Positions 8,434 to 18,436 are shown, counted from the stretch's first letter. The stretch is 64,000 nt of DNA from Pararhizobium_B sp963760965 (GCA_963760965.1 CAVXEW010000008.1:62001-126000), one strand, 5' to 3'. Numbers and translations: made by a program. Notes: generated from the letters alone by a model not told the origin.

Positions 8434-10851
8434 ATGACCGGTTCGACCGACGGCTTGTCCCGAGGCATTGCCCCGCGCTGGACCTCAAGCGCCAAGAGCG
8501 GCGTAGGAACGGCCCTCTCGGCCTCCTGCCGCGTCTGGTTCACGTTGAGCCACGGCATCCTGAACGAGGTCTACTATCCGCGCGTCGACACCGCCTGCAT
8601 CCGCGATCTGGGATTTCTCGTGACAGGCCCGAACGGCTATTTCTCGGAGGAGAAGCGGCACGCCGAAAGCCGGATCGAGCCGATCGAGGACGGCGTTCCC
8701 GCCTACCGCGTGACCAATGCCGCACTCGATGGACGATATTCCATGGAGAAGCGCTTCCTCGTCGACCCGGACCGGGAAACCGTGCTGCAGGACACGGTCT
8801 TCACGCCCGGCCGGGCGTCGGCCGGGGACTTGCGGCTCTACGCCCTCGTCGCACCGCATCTCGTCAACGCGGGCATGCACAACACGGCCTGGATCGACGA
8901 CTACAAGGGCGATACCATGCTCTTCGCGTCGGGCAGCTACGGCATTTGCCTTGCACTCGCGTGCTCGGTCGGCTTTTCGGCCGCCACCGCCGGCTACGTC
9001 GGTGTTTCGGATGGCTGGACCCAGCTCCGCTCGACAGGCCATATCGATCCCGACCAGAAACGTGCCGACGACGGCAACGTGGCGCTCACGGGAGAAATCG
9101 GCCTCTCCGGCCGGGCCGGCCGTTTCCTGCTCGCACTCGGGTTTGGGGAGCGGCCGAAGGAAGCCGCCTACAACGCCCGCGCCAGCATGCTCGGCGGCTA
9201 TGGGAGGGCCGAGAAGGCATACGTCGCGGGATGGCGGGCCTGGCAGGAGAAGCTGCAACCGCTCGACGAGCCCCGGGGCGAGCTGCCGCACCCGAACCGC
9301 TACAGGATTTCGACTGCGGTGCTCGCAGCCCACCGGCCTCTGTCGTTCAAGGGCCCGGCGGTCGCTTCTCTCTCGATCCCCTGGGGCTTCGAAAAGGGCG
9401 ACGAGGATCTCGGGGGCTACCACCTCGTCTGGCCGCGGGATCTCGTCGAGACCGCGGGCGGCTTCCTGGCCGCGGGTGCGGACGAAGATGCTCTCTGGAT
9501 CCTCGACTACCTGCGCACCATCCAGGAGGTCGACGGGCATTGGCCGCAGAACGCCTGGCTCGACGGCGCGCCTTACTGGTCCGGAATCCAGCTGGATGAG
9601 TGCGCCTTTCCGGTCCTGCTCGCCGACGCGCTCCGGCGCCAGGGCAGCCTCGGGGGCAGCGAGCTCGAATCCTATCTGCCGATGATCGAGAAGGCCGCCG
9701 GCTTCATCGTCCGCAACGGGCCTGTCACCGGCCAGGACAGGTGGGAGGAGGACGGTGGCTTCTCGCCCTTCACGCTCGCCGTGGAGATCTCCGCCCTGCT
9801 TGCCGCCGCCGACATTCTGGACGCCTTCCTCCGGCACGAGCATTCACGCTACCTGCGGGAGACCGCGGACGCCTGGAACGACCAGATCGAACGCTGGACA
9901 TTCGTCGCGGGCGATGACGTCTGCAGGAAGCTCGGCGTCTCCGGATACTACGTGCGCATCGCCCCGCCGGAAGTCGCCGACGGAGCCTTGCCCTCCGAAG
10001 GCTTCGTGCCGATCAAGAACCGACCGCCCTCCGAGAGCCGTCTCCCCACGGCCCGGGTCGTCAGTCCCGACGCGCTGGCGCTCGTCCGCTTCGGCTTGCG
10101 GGCCGCCGACGACCCCCGCATGACCGGCACCGTCAAGGTTATCGACGCCCATCTCAAGTGCGACCTCCCGCAGGGGCCCCTCTGGTATCGCTATACCGGC
10201 GACGGCTACGGCGAGCATGCCGACGGCGCCCCTTTCGACGGCACCGGCATCGGCCGGCCATGGCCGTTGCTGGCCGGCGAGCGTGCCCACTACGAACTGG
10301 CCGCCGGACGCCCGGATGCCGCCAGGGCGCTGCTGGCGACCATGGAGGCATCGGCCGGTTCGGGCGGCCTGCTTCCCGAACAGGTCTGGGACGGGGCCGA
10401 CCTGCCGGAGCGCGAGCTTTTCCTCGGCCAGCCCTCAGGCAGCGCAATGCCGCTGGTCTGGGCGCACGCCGAACACGTGAAATTGCTGAGGTCGATCCGC
10501 GACGGCGCCGTCTTCGACATGCCGCCCCAGTGCGTCGAACGTTACGTGAAGAAGAAGACCGTTTCACCGGTCCAGCCTTGGCGCTTCAACAACAAGACCC
10601 GCTCCATGCCGGCGGGCAAGCGCCTGCGAGTCGAGGTCTTCGCACCAGCGATGGTGCATTGGAGCGTCGACGGATGGAAAACGGCGCATGACACGCCGAC
10701 AAGGGCGAACGGCTACGGATTCCACCTCGCGGACCTGCCGGTGGACACCGCTTCGCCGGGGACCGTCATCGCCTTCACCCTCTACTGGCCGGAAAGCGAA
10801 CATTGGGAGAATGCCGATTTTTCGGTCACTGTCGAACACGAAGGCGGCTGA
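8434..10851 (+). CDS. GH15 glucoamylase (glucan 1,4-alpha-glucosidase)
   Basis: 805 residues. Releases beta-D-glucose from non-reducing ends of alpha-glucans. The N-terminal beta-sandwich (glucodextranase N type, residues about 1-270) is followed by the (alpha/alpha)6 barrel with WPRDLVETAGG near 332, the general-acid region GIQLDEC near 386 and the catalytic-base motif LPEQVWD near 648. A C-terminal beta domain (about 700-805) follows. There is no signal peptide, so it should act on intracellular maltodextrin or glycogen. ATG 8434 is chosen with GGAGG upstream; the frame is open further upstream but that stretch is not family-like. First gene of a same-strand run with gnd, zwf and a glucokinase. 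Confidence 0.9.
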   Translation: MTGSTDGLSRGIAPRWTSSAKSGVGTALSASCRVWFTLSHGILNEVYYPRVDTACIRDLGFLVTGPNGYFSEEKRHAESRIEPIEDGVPAYRVTNAALDGRYSMEKRFLVDPDRETVLQDTVFTPGRASAGDLRLYALVAPHLVNAGMHNTAWIDDYKGDTMLFASGSYGICLALACSVGFSAATAGYVGVSDGWTQLRSTGHIDPDQKRADDGNVALTGEIGLSGRAGRFLLALGFGERPKEAAYNARASMLGGYGRAEKAYVAGWRAWQEKLQPLDEPRGELPHPNRYRISTAVLAAHRPLSFKGPAVASLSIPWGFEKGDEDLGGYHLVWPRDLVETAGGFLAAGADEDALWILDYLRTIQEVDGHWPQNAWLDGAPYWSGIQLDECAFPVLLADALRRQGSLGGSELESYLPMIEKAAGFIVRNGPVTGQDRWEEDGGFSPFTLAVEISALLAAADILDAFLRHEHSRYLRETADAWNDQIERWTFVAGDDVCRKLGVSGYYVRIAPPEVADGALPSEGFVPIKNRPPSESRLPTARVVSPDALALVRFGLRAADDPRMTGTVKVIDAHLKCDLPQGPLWYRYTGDGYGEHADGAPFDGTGIGRPWPLLAGERAHYELAAGRPDAARALLATMEASAGSGGLLPEQVWDGADLPERELFLGQPSGSAMPLVWAHAEHVKLLRSIRDGAVFDMPPQCVERYVKKKTVSPVQPWRFNNKTRSMPAGKRLRVEVFAPAMVHWSVDGWKTAHDTPTRANGYGFHLADLPVDTASPGTVIAFTLYWPESEHWENADFSVTVEHEGG

Positions 10852-10912
10852 CACCAGGCGCAACCCGCCTAACTCAGAATGAAGACCGGACGAACCAGCA
10901 AGGGAAAGTGCC

Positions 10913-11896
10913 ATGCAAATCGGGATGATCGGCCTTGGCCGGATGGGCGCCAACATGGTGCGCCGGCTTCTGCGCGCCGGCCATGAATGCGTCGTCTACG
11001 ACATCAACGCCGACAGCGTCCAGGAGCTGGTCGAGGAAGGAGCGCGGGGTGCCGACAGCATCGAGCATTTCGCCAGCCTCCTGGAGAAGCCGCGCACGAG
11101 CTGGCTCATGCTGCCAGCGGGGATCGTTGCCGAAAACGTGGACCGGCTCGCGACGCTGCTTGAGCCCGGCGACATCATCGTCGACGGCGGCAACTCCTAC
11201 TACCGCGACGCCATCGATACGGGCGCGCGCATCGGCACCGCCGGCATCCATTTCGTCGACGTCGGGACGAGCGGCGGCGTCTGGGGCCTTGACCGCGGCT
11301 ACTGCCTGATGATCGGCGGGCCGGACGAAGCCGTCAGGCACCTCGACCCGGTCCTGGCATCGCTCGCCCCCGGTGGCGAAGGCCGGACGACCGCCGAAAG
11401 GGGATATCTGCATTGCGGCCCGACCGGCGCCGGCCACTTCGTCAAGATGGTTCACAACGGCATCGAATACGGCGTCATGGCCGCCTACGCCGAGGGGATG
11501 AACGTGCTGAAGGCGGCAAATGCCGGCGACGACCGGCAGGCGGCCGACGCGGAGACGGCTCCGCTTGGAAATCCGGAATATTATCGCTTCGACCTCGACG
11601 TCGCCGCCGTCGCGGAGGTCTGGCGCCACGGCAGCGTCATCGGATCATGGCTGCTCGACCTGACGGCGGAAGCGCTGAAGGGCGATTCCAGCCTTGCCGG
11701 CTTCGAAGGTCGCGTGTCGGACTCCGGCGAGGGCCGCTGGACGGTAAAGGCTGCGATCGACACCGGCGTACCGGTCCCGGTCCTTTCTTCGGCGCTCTTC
11801 CAGCGCTTCTCCTCGCGTGGCGAATCCGAGTTTGCCGACCGGCTCCTCTCCGCGATGCGCTATGCCTTCGGCGGTCACGTCGAGAAAAAGGACTAG
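10913..11896 (+). CDS. gnd: 6-phosphogluconate dehydrogenase, short (GndA/YqeC) type
   Basis: 327 residues, the short decarboxylating form (the classical enzyme is about 470). It converts 6-phosphogluconate to ribulose-5-phosphate plus CO2. The Rossmann motif is GLGRMG (residues 7-12); VDVGTSGGVWGLDRGY and GPTGAGHFVKMVHNGIEYG hold substrate-binding and catalytic Lys and Asn. Short-type enzymes are often NAD-preferring, which would make this step yield NADH; that is family inference. The ribosome site AGGGAAAG precedes ATG. zwf starts 9 bp after the stop, so the two are cotranscribed. Confidence 0.93.
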   Translation: MQIGMIGLGRMGANMVRRLLRAGHECVVYDINADSVQELVEEGARGADSIEHFASLLEKPRTSWLMLPAGIVAENVDRLATLLEPGDIIVDGGNSYYRDAIDTGARIGTAGIHFVDVGTSGGVWGLDRGYCLMIGGPDEAVRHLDPVLASLAPGGEGRTTAERGYLHCGPTGAGHFVKMVHNGIEYGVMAAYAEGMNVLKAANAGDDRQAADAETAPLGNPEYYRFDLDVAAVAEVWRHGSVIGSWLLDLTAEALKGDSSLAGFEGRVSDSGEGRWTVKAAIDTGVPVPVLSSALFQRFSSRGESEFADRLLSAMRYAFGGHVEKKD

Positions 11897-11905
11897 GAGA
11901 AGAAG

Positions 11906-13282
11906 ATGCAGCCACCCCGTTCGGACGCGCTCGTCCTTTTCGGCGCGACAGGAGACCTGTCGCACAAGAAGATCTTTCCCGCGCTCTACGCCATGGTCAG
12001 GCGCGGCACCCTGAACGAGCCGGTGATCGGCGTGGCGCTCGACGACTGGTCCGTCGACAAGCTGCGCAAGCGGGCCCGCGACGGCATCGAGAAGGCCGTC
12101 GGCAAGGTCGACGACAAGGTGTTCGACAAGCTTGCCGGGCTGATGAACTACGTCAGCGGCGACTATCGCGACCAGTCGACATTCGAGAAGCTTCGGGACG
12201 CGCTCGGCGAAAGGGGCCGTCCGCTCTATTACCTCGCCATTCCGCCGAGCATGTTCGAGCCGGTCATCCAGGGCCTCGAACAGGCCGAGGCCGCCGGCAA
12301 CGCGCGACTGATGGTCGAAAAGCCCTTTGGCCGCGACCTGGCCTCGGCCCGTTGGCTCAATCGGGTCCTTCACCTCGTCTTCGACGAAAAGGCCATCTTC
12401 CGCATCGACCATTTCGTCGGAAAGGAGGCGATACAGAACCTTCTCTATTTCCGCTTCGCCAATTCCTGGCCGGAACCGATCTGGAACCGGAATCACGTGG
12501 AGAGCGTGCAGATAACGATGGCGGAGGATTTCGGCGTCGACGGGCGGGGCCGGTTCTACGACGAGACGGGCTGCATCCGCGACGTCATCGAGAACCATTT
12601 GCTGAACGTCATGATCTTTCTGGCCATGGAGGCCCCGGCCGGGCAGGATCCGGACGACCTGATCGCCGAGAAGCTGAAGGTCATCAAGGCGATCCGGACA
12701 CTGACGCCGGACGACGTCGTGCGCGGCCAGTTCGAAGGCTATCTCGAGGAGCCCGGCGTGCATCCGGAATCGGCGGTCGAAACCTTTGCCGCCGTGCGCT
12801 TCCATATCGACACCTGGCGCTGGCAGGGCGTTCCCTTCTACATTCGCGCCGGCAAATGCCTTCCCGTCCATGCGACCGAGGTAATCGTCCGCCTGCGCCC
12901 GCCGCCGCTCAATGTCTTCGATCCCATAGGCCCGGGCGAAGGCAACTACCTTCGCTTTCGCATCGGACCCGAAGTCGCCATCGGCATCGGTTCGCGACGC
13001 AAGGCCGCGGGCGATGCAATGGTCGGCGAGCAGGTCGAGCTGTCCGCTCTGGACGAGGGCAAGGACGACATGGAGCCATACGAGCGGCTGATCGGCGATG
13101 CGATGAACGGCGATGACGAACTTTTCACCAGCCAGATCGCAAGCGAGGCCGCATGGCGGATCGTCGATCCGATCGTCGGCGACGTCGTTCCCGTGCACAC
13201 CTACGGCAAGGGGACCTGGGGTCCGGAAAAGCAGATGAAAGGCTTCTCGCCGCCGAGCGGCTGGGTAGATCCGAAGAAGTGA
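11906..13282 (+). CDS. zwf: Glucose-6-phosphate 1-dehydrogenase
   Basis: 458 residues, close to the usual 480-490. It oxidises glucose-6-phosphate to 6-phosphogluconolactone, the entry to the oxidative pentose-phosphate and Entner-Doudoroff pathways. The N-terminal dinucleotide motif is FGATGDLSHKKIFPALY (residues 11-27); the catalytic signature RIDHFVGKE lies near 166-174 and the product-site segment MVEKPFGRDL near 138. AGGAGAAGA precedes the ATG. A 6-phosphogluconolactonase gene, often adjacent, is not in this cluster. Confidence 0.95.
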   Translation: MQPPRSDALVLFGATGDLSHKKIFPALYAMVRRGTLNEPVIGVALDDWSVDKLRKRARDGIEKAVGKVDDKVFDKLAGLMNYVSGDYRDQSTFEKLRDALGERGRPLYYLAIPPSMFEPVIQGLEQAEAAGNARLMVEKPFGRDLASARWLNRVLHLVFDEKAIFRIDHFVGKEAIQNLLYFRFANSWPEPIWNRNHVESVQITMAEDFGVDGRGRFYDETGCIRDVIENHLLNVMIFLAMEAPAGQDPDDLIAEKLKVIKAIRTLTPDDVVRGQFEGYLEEPGVHPESAVETFAAVRFHIDTWRWQGVPFYIRAGKCLPVHATEVIVRLRPPPLNVFDPIGPGEGNYLRFRIGPEVAIGIGSRRKAAGDAMVGEQVELSALDEGKDDMEPYERLIGDAMNGDDELFTSQIASEAAWRIVDPIVGDVVPVHTYGKGTWGPEKQMKGFSPPSGWVDPKK

Positions 13283-13301
13283 GTTGCAAGGGAGACCGGC
13301 A

Positions 13302-14072
13302 ATGGAGGCCAAGACCAGTTCTGGCAGCAATACCAAGCGGCGCAGCGCGACGAAGCCCGGGGGCAAGCGGAAGGCCGCTGCCGCAAGCGCGCCCGGAAAA
13401 GGCCGGCCGGCCGTGCTCGCGATCGACGTCGGCGGTTCGCACGTCAAGGCCCGGCTGTCCACCGGCGGCGAGAAGCGAAAGGTCGATTCCGGCCCCGAAA
13501 TGACGGCCGCACGAATGGTCGAAGCTGTCCGGGACATGACGTCGGACTGGAACTACGACGTCGTCAGCATCGGCTTTCCGGGAGTCGTCGAGAAACAGCG
13601 ACCCGCTCGGGAACCCTACAATCTCGGTGCTGGCTGGAAGGATTTCGATTTCGGTGACGCCTTCGGCAAGCCCGTCAAGCTCGTCAACGACGCCATGATG
13701 CAGGCCATCGGCGCCTACGAAGGCGGGCGCATGCTCTTCCTGGGGCTCGGCACGGGGCTCGGGTCGGCGATGATCGTCGAGCACGTCTGCGTGCCGATGG
13801 AACTCGCGCACCTGCCCTACAGGAAGCACGGGACCTTCGAGGACTATGTCGGAAGGCGCGGGTTGGAGGACCGCGGCAAGAAAAAATGGCGCAAGTCCGT
13901 GGCCAGGGTCGTCGACAGGCTCCAGGCGGCGCTCCTGCCCCACTATATCGTCATCGGCGGCGGCAATGTCGACGAACTCAAGAAACTGCCTCCGAATTGC
14001 CGGCGCGGCGACAATGAAGACGCTTTCCCCGGCGGCTTCAGGCTCTGGCAGGACGACGACATCCGGATCTGA
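13302..14072 (+). CDS. ROK-family / polyphosphate-type glucokinase
   Basis: 256 residues. Phosphorylates glucose to glucose-6-phosphate, using ATP or polyphosphate. A 30-residue basic low-complexity N-terminus precedes LAIDVGGSHVKARL (phosphate 1 loop), GFPGVV, the connect segment KLVNDAMMQAIGAYEG and phosphate 2 loop LFLGLGTGLGSAM. It resembles the PPGK branch more than classical ROK sugar kinases, without a clear zinc-Cys cluster. The ATG is preceded by AAGGGAGA and lies 19 bp after zwf. A TTG 18 bp upstream is in frame but lacks a good site. With the glucoamylase, zwf and gnd it completes a glucan-to-pentose-phosphate route. Confidence 0.82.
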   Translation: MEAKTSSGSNTKRRSATKPGGKRKAAAASAPGKGRPAVLAIDVGGSHVKARLSTGGEKRKVDSGPEMTAARMVEAVRDMTSDWNYDVVSIGFPGVVEKQRPAREPYNLGAGWKDFDFGDAFGKPVKLVNDAMMQAIGAYEGGRMLFLGLGTGLGSAMIVEHVCVPMELAHLPYRKHGTFEDYVGRRGLEDRGKKKWRKSVARVVDRLQAALLPHYIVIGGGNVDELKKLPPNCRRGDNEDAFPGGFRLWQDDDIRI

Positions 14073-14105
14073 TCGGCGCGGTCCAGCGCGCGCCGGAACA
14101 ACCGG

Positions 14106-16154
14106 TCAGGCGACGAGGCCCCGCTGCCGCATCATCGCGTCCGGCGTCGGCAGCCGCCCGCGAAACGCCCTGTAGGCTTCCTCGGGGTCCGCGGAACCGC
14201 CGACGGAGAGGATGCTCGACCGCAGCCGCGACGCAATCTCGGCGTCGAACGGGTCGCCGCGCTCCTCGAATGCCGCGTAAGCATCGGCATCGAGCACCTC
14301 GGACCACAAGTAGGAATAGTAGCCGGCCGAATATCCGTCGCCGGAAAATACGTGCAGGAAGTGCGGGCTCCGGTGCCGCATGACGATCGAGCCCGGCATG
14401 CCGAGGCGCTTCAGGAGACCGGCCTCGAAGGCGGCGGGGTCGTCGATCGGACCCGACTCGACGTGGTAGGCCATGTCGACCAGCGCCGAGGCCCCGTACT
14501 CGACCGCATCGAATCCCGCATTGAAGGTCCGGGCGGCGAGCACCTTGTCGAGGAGCGCCTGCGGCATCGGAGCTCCTGTGCGATAGTGGACGGCGTGCCT
14601 TGCAAGAATCTCCGGCACGGTCAGCCAATGCTCGTAGAGCTGGGAGGGCAGTTCGACGAAATCGCGGGACACCGACGTCCCGGAGACGGACGGGAAGGAG
14701 ACGTCGGAGAGCAGCCCATGCAGCGCGTGACCGAACTCGTGGAACAGCGTGCTCGCGTCGTCGAGCGACAGGAGTGCCGGCTTCCCGGCCGCCGGCCTGG
14801 CAAAATTCATCACGTTGCAGACGATGGGGCGCGCTCCCTCCGGGCAATTCGCGCGTGGCAGACGGTCCTGCCGCCGCAAGGCGCTCATCCAGGCCCCGGA
14901 ACGCTTCGAGGGCCGGTTGAAATAGTCGCCCAGGAACATGCCGATATGCCTGCCGTCAGCGCCGGTGACTTCGAATACGCGGACGTCGGGATGATATGCG
15001 GCAATGCTTTCCCGTTCCTCGACCCGGATGCCGAAAAGTCTTCGCGCGACTTCGAAGCATGCCGCAATGACGTTGTCGAGTTGCAGATAGGGCTTCAGGT
15101 CTTCTTCCGTGAAGTCGAACCGGGCCGCCCGCACCTTTTCGGAGTAATGGCGCCAGTCCCAGGGCAAGATGGCGTGGTTGTGTCCCTCGGCCGCCGCGAC
15201 GCGCTCCAGTTCGGCCTGCTCTTCGCCAGCCCGCGCCACCGCCTTCTCCCAGACCTCGCCGAGGAGCTTCTCAACGGCGGCCGGTGTCTTGGCCATCGTG
15301 TCCTCCAGCTTGAAGGCGGCGAAGCTGTCGTAGCCCAGCAGCCGGGCCTTCTCGGCACGAAGCGCGAGGATCTCGGCTATGAGCGGCCAGTTGTCACGGC
15401 CGGCACTTTCGCCGCGCGCCATCCAGGCACCGAAAGCCCGTTCGCGCAAGTCGCGTCGCGTCGAAAACGTGAGGAACGGCTCGATGATCGAACGCGAAAG
15501 CGTCACCGCGTGGCGGGCGGCCAGGCCTCTCTCCTCGGCGGCCGACGCCATCGCCTCGAGCACGAAATCCGGAAGTCCGGCCAGTTCGCTTTCCTCTGTC
15601 AGTTCCATCGCCCAGCTCTTCTCGTCGTTGAGCACGTTCTGGCCGAACCGGGCGCCGAGGCTCGCCAGCCTCTCGTTGATCTCCGCCAGCCGGCCCTGTC
15701 CGTCCGCAGAAAGCTTCGCCCCCGCCCTGACGAAATCCTTCCAGCGTCGTTCGAGAACTTGCAGGCCTTCCCCGTCCTGTCCGAGATTGTCGCGACGGGC
15801 GTAGAGCTCGTCGACGCGGGCGAACAGCGTAGCGTTCATGGCGATGGCGGAGGCGTGTCGCGACAACCGGCCGGCAATCTCAGGCTCGAGCGCCTGAATG
15901 ACCTCGCTGGTGTCCGTCCCGGCCCGGTTCCAGAAAAGGGCGGAGACGCGCGAGAGCGCTTCGCCCGACTTTTCCAGGGCCACGATCGTGTTCTCGAAGG
16001 TCGGCGCTTCGCCGCACCGGCAGATCGCCTCTATCTCCGCAACGTGCAGCGAAAACGCGTGCTCGAAGCAGGGCGCGTAGTCGGCGTCGGCGATCTGGTC
16101 GAATTCCGGCAGGCCGTACGGACCGCGCCATTCCGTGAGGGCTGGATTGGGCAT
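14106..16154 (-). CDS. dcp: M3-family peptidyl-dipeptidase / oligopeptidase
   Basis: 682 residues, the expected length for Dcp or OpdA. Zinc metallopeptidase cleaving short peptides in the cytosol. The zinc-binding motif is HEFGHALHG near residues 471-479, with the third ligand Glu in the following helix. The C-terminal pocket segment (HVFSGDGYSAGYYSYLWSEV region) carries the conserved Tyr residues of M3 enzymes. The start ATG 16154 follows AGGAGAGC; the open frame runs 37 codons further upstream into non-conserved sequence. It is convergent with the glucokinase gene, separated by 33 bp. Confidence 0.9.
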   Translation of the reverse strand: MPNPALTEWRGPYGLPEFDQIADADYAPCFEHAFSLHVAEIEAICRCGEAPTFENTIVALEKSGEALSRVSALFWNRAGTDTSEVIQALEPEIAGRLSRHASAIAMNATLFARVDELYARRDNLGQDGEGLQVLERRWKDFVRAGAKLSADGQGRLAEINERLASLGARFGQNVLNDEKSWAMELTEESELAGLPDFVLEAMASAAEERGLAARHAVTLSRSIIEPFLTFSTRRDLRERAFGAWMARGESAGRDNWPLIAEILALRAEKARLLGYDSFAAFKLEDTMAKTPAAVEKLLGEVWEKAVARAGEEQAELERVAAAEGHNHAILPWDWRHYSEKVRAARFDFTEEDLKPYLQLDNVIAACFEVARRLFGIRVEERESIAAYHPDVRVFEVTGADGRHIGMFLGDYFNRPSKRSGAWMSALRRQDRLPRANCPEGARPIVCNVMNFARPAAGKPALLSLDDASTLFHEFGHALHGLLSDVSFPSVSGTSVSRDFVELPSQLYEHWLTVPEILARHAVHYRTGAPMPQALLDKVLAARTFNAGFDAVEYGASALVDMAYHVESGPIDDPAAFEAGLLKRLGMPGSIVMRHRSPHFLHVFSGDGYSAGYYSYLWSEVLDADAYAAFEERGDPFDAEIASRLRSSILSVGGSADPEEAYRAFRGRLPTPDAMMRQRGLVA

Positions 16155-16390
16155 TCCTGTGCTCTCCTTCGCAGATGCCCCGCCGGCCCGCGAGAAGGCT
16201 GCCCGCAAATCACGCACCATTGCGGAAACCCGAAGAACGAGCGGCCGGCCGTCGGAGTCCGACAACAGTTCCCCCTGCCTCCACCCGCGTCAAGCGATGC
16301 AATGGCGCCGATACGAAAAATGCCGACAGGACATCGGCCCCGCGCTCGGCCGGGTCCGGCAAATGACTCCGCAATGAAACTTTGGAAAAC

Positions 16391-16465
16391 TGGAGCGGGC
16401 GATGAGATTCGAACTCACGACCCCAACCTTGGCAAGGTTGTGCTCTACCCCTGAGCTACGCCCGC
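16391..16465 (-). tRNA. tRNA-Gly (anticodon GCC), CCA encoded
   Basis: The minus strand folds as a full cloverleaf. The acceptor stem GCGGGCG pairs with CGCCCGC; the D arm is AGCTCAGGGGTAGAGC; the anticodon arm carries TTGCCAA, giving GCC; the T arm contains GTTCGAATC. The discriminator base is U and the 3' CCA is encoded (TGG at 16391-16393 on the plus strand). It stands alone between the M3 peptidase and the ProX-like gene. Confidence 0.97.
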
Positions 16466-16696
16466 TCATTCTTCGCGCCTTGGGTGGCTGGCACGAAGTC
16501 GGGAGGTCTTGCTCCCGAACGGGCGCGGTTATGGCCCATGCGGTTTGCAAATGCAACAGGGAAGTTGAGGGAGAAATCGCAAAAATTCCCGGCCTTCCTG
16601 GGTCCGCCCGACGCCGCTGCCGTCCGCTGGCCTGCCGACACCATTGCGCGAGCAGCCGTGGACGATTATCAAGGCCACGGCATTCGAAAGGACAGC

Positions 16697-17233
16697 ATGA
16701 TGGACGGGCAGGCGTCGCCACCGAGCACCGGGGATATCGACGAGGCGCAAGCCAGGCTCTTCCGCTTCCTGGCCGATCTCGGCATCGAACACCGCACGCA
16801 CCGGCACGAACCGGTCTTCACCGTCGCGGAGGCTAAGGCTGTGCGCGACGACGTTCCCGGCGGCCACACCAAGAACCTCTTCCTCAAGGACAAGAAGGAC
16901 AACTATTTCCTCGTTTCGCTCGAGGAAGACGCCGACATCGATCTGAAGACCGTGCACGGCCCGATCGGGGCGCGAAGCCGCGTTTCATTCGGCAAGCCGG
17001 ACAAGCTGATGGAGTTTCTCGGCGTCGCACCCGGGTCCGTGACGCTTCTCGGCGCGATCAACGACATCGACGGCAGGGTGCGGGTCGTCATCGACGCCGC
17101 GCTGCTCGATCACGAAGTCATCAACATGCACCCGCTTTCCAACGACGCGACCACCTCGATGGCGCGCGACGATGTCCTGCGTTTCCTCGAGGCGACCGGC
17201 CACCCGCCCACCGTCTTGAAACTGAGTGTCTGA
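16697..17233 (+). CDS. YbaK/ProX-type aminoacyl-tRNA deacylase
   Basis: 178 residues. Stand-alone editing domain of the ProX family, which hydrolyses mischarged Ala-tRNA(Pro). Signatures include HRHEPVFTVAEA near residue 33, GGHTKNLFLKDKK with the conserved Lys, LGVAPGSVTLLGAIND, and the terminal VLRFLEATGHPP. The ATG at 16697 (a second ATG follows directly) has GAAAGGAC upstream; the frame is open further upstream but unlike the family. About 60 bp before the thioredoxin-like gene, probably separately expressed. Confidence 0.85.
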   Translation: MMDGQASPPSTGDIDEAQARLFRFLADLGIEHRTHRHEPVFTVAEAKAVRDDVPGGHTKNLFLKDKKDNYFLVSLEEDADIDLKTVHGPIGARSRVSFGKPDKLMEFLGVAPGSVTLLGAINDIDGRVRVVIDAALLDHEVINMHPLSNDATTSMARDDVLRFLEATGHPPTVLKLSV

Positions 17234-17295
17234 AACACGATTTTGCCTTCGAATGCCGACAACGGCCGCACCATGAACCGAACGCGGAGCCAGCA

Positions 17296-18336
17296 ATGAA
17301 CGAGCGCGACAACCCCTATTCGTCTGCAACCGGCCAGATGAAGGCCACCGCGCGCTACACCGACGCGCCCGCCGGGCGTCCGTCGGCGTCCACGCAGGCT
17401 TCCGGCACCGGCCTCGGCGCGGACGGCCTCATCGGCGGCGCCGGGGGCCGCCGCCGCGGACCTCGTCAAGGAGACGACCACCGCGCAGTTCACAAGGGAC
17501 GTCATCGAGGAGTCGCGCAACCAGCCCGTCCTGGTCGACTTCTGGGCACCCTGGTGCGGTCCCTGCAAGCAGCTCACTCCGGTGATCGAGAAGGTCGTTA
17601 GAGCGGCCGGCGGCAGGGTAAAGCTCGTCAAGCTGAACATCGATGACCATCCGGCCATTCCAGGCCAGATGGGTATCCAGTCGATCCCTGCCGTCGTCGC
17701 CTTCGTCGACGGACGGCCGGCCGACGGCTTCATGGGCGCAGTGCCGGAAAGCCAGGTGAAGCAGTTCATCGACAGGATCGCAGGCGATGGCGGAAACGAC
17801 CGCGCTGCAGCGGTCGAGGCGATGCTCGGGGAAGCCCGTGCCGCACTCGCGGCCGGCGACCTCGACAGGGCGGCGCAGGGCTTCACGACGGTCCTGGGGG
17901 CCGATCCGGAAAACGTCAAGGCCCTGGCGGGCATGGCTGAATGCCTGATCGAGAGCGGCCGGGAAGACGCAGGCCCGCCAGTTGCTCGACGAACTGACCG
18001 AAGAACAGCGCCGAGGATCCCGACGTTGCAAGCCTCCTCGTCCGAATGGCCCAGGCCGAGGAGGTCGCAGGGCTCGGCGATCCGGCCGAACTGGAAGCGC
18101 GGCTGGCACGGAACCCCGACGATCACGAGGCACGCCGGGACCTGGCCAAGATACTCAGCGTAAAGGGCGATCGGACCGCAGCCGCCGACCACCTGCTGAT
18201 GATCATGCGCAAGGATCGCGAATGGGAGGACGACGGTGCCCGCAAGGCACTTCTGGAACTCTTCGAGGCCTGGGGACCGACCGACGCCGCGACACTCGCT
18301 GCGCGCCGGAAGCTGTCGTCGATTCTTTTCTCCTGA
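17296..18336 (+). CDS. Thioredoxin-TPR co-chaperone (CnoX/YbbN-like), frame broken three times
   Basis: About 345 residues after repair. An N-terminal low-complexity leader is followed by a thioredoxin fold with active site WAPWCGPCK and IPAVVAFVDGRP (cis-Pro), then TPR-like helices (LAAGDLDRAAQGFTTVLGAD and LARNPDDHEARRDLAKIL). YbbN/CnoX proteins hold oxidised clients and pass them to GroEL. Reading needs three corrections, each a one-base removal: the G-run 17443-17447, GGG at about 17961-17963, and about 18009-18013. After each, homology resumes immediately, so I read it as one intact gene with sequence errors. ATG 17296 follows GGAG. Confidence 0.85.
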
Positions 18337-18436
18337 AGCCATCGCGCCGGCGATCGCGGCGCTCCGGACCCGCCCTTGAGATCGGCTGCCTGCGCCCCAT
18401 CTACTGTTCTTGATGGCAATCGACAGGCGGCCATTC

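Noticed and set aside
11645..13537. 630-codon minus-strand frame opposite gnd and zwf
   Set aside because: Antisense shadow of two conserved genes; composition (Arg/Ala/Asp-rich) typical of chance frames at this GC.
14352..16454. 700-codon frame on the plus strand opposite the M3 peptidase
   Set aside because: GC-rich antisense shadow of a clear enzyme gene; no recognisable domain and no ribosome site.
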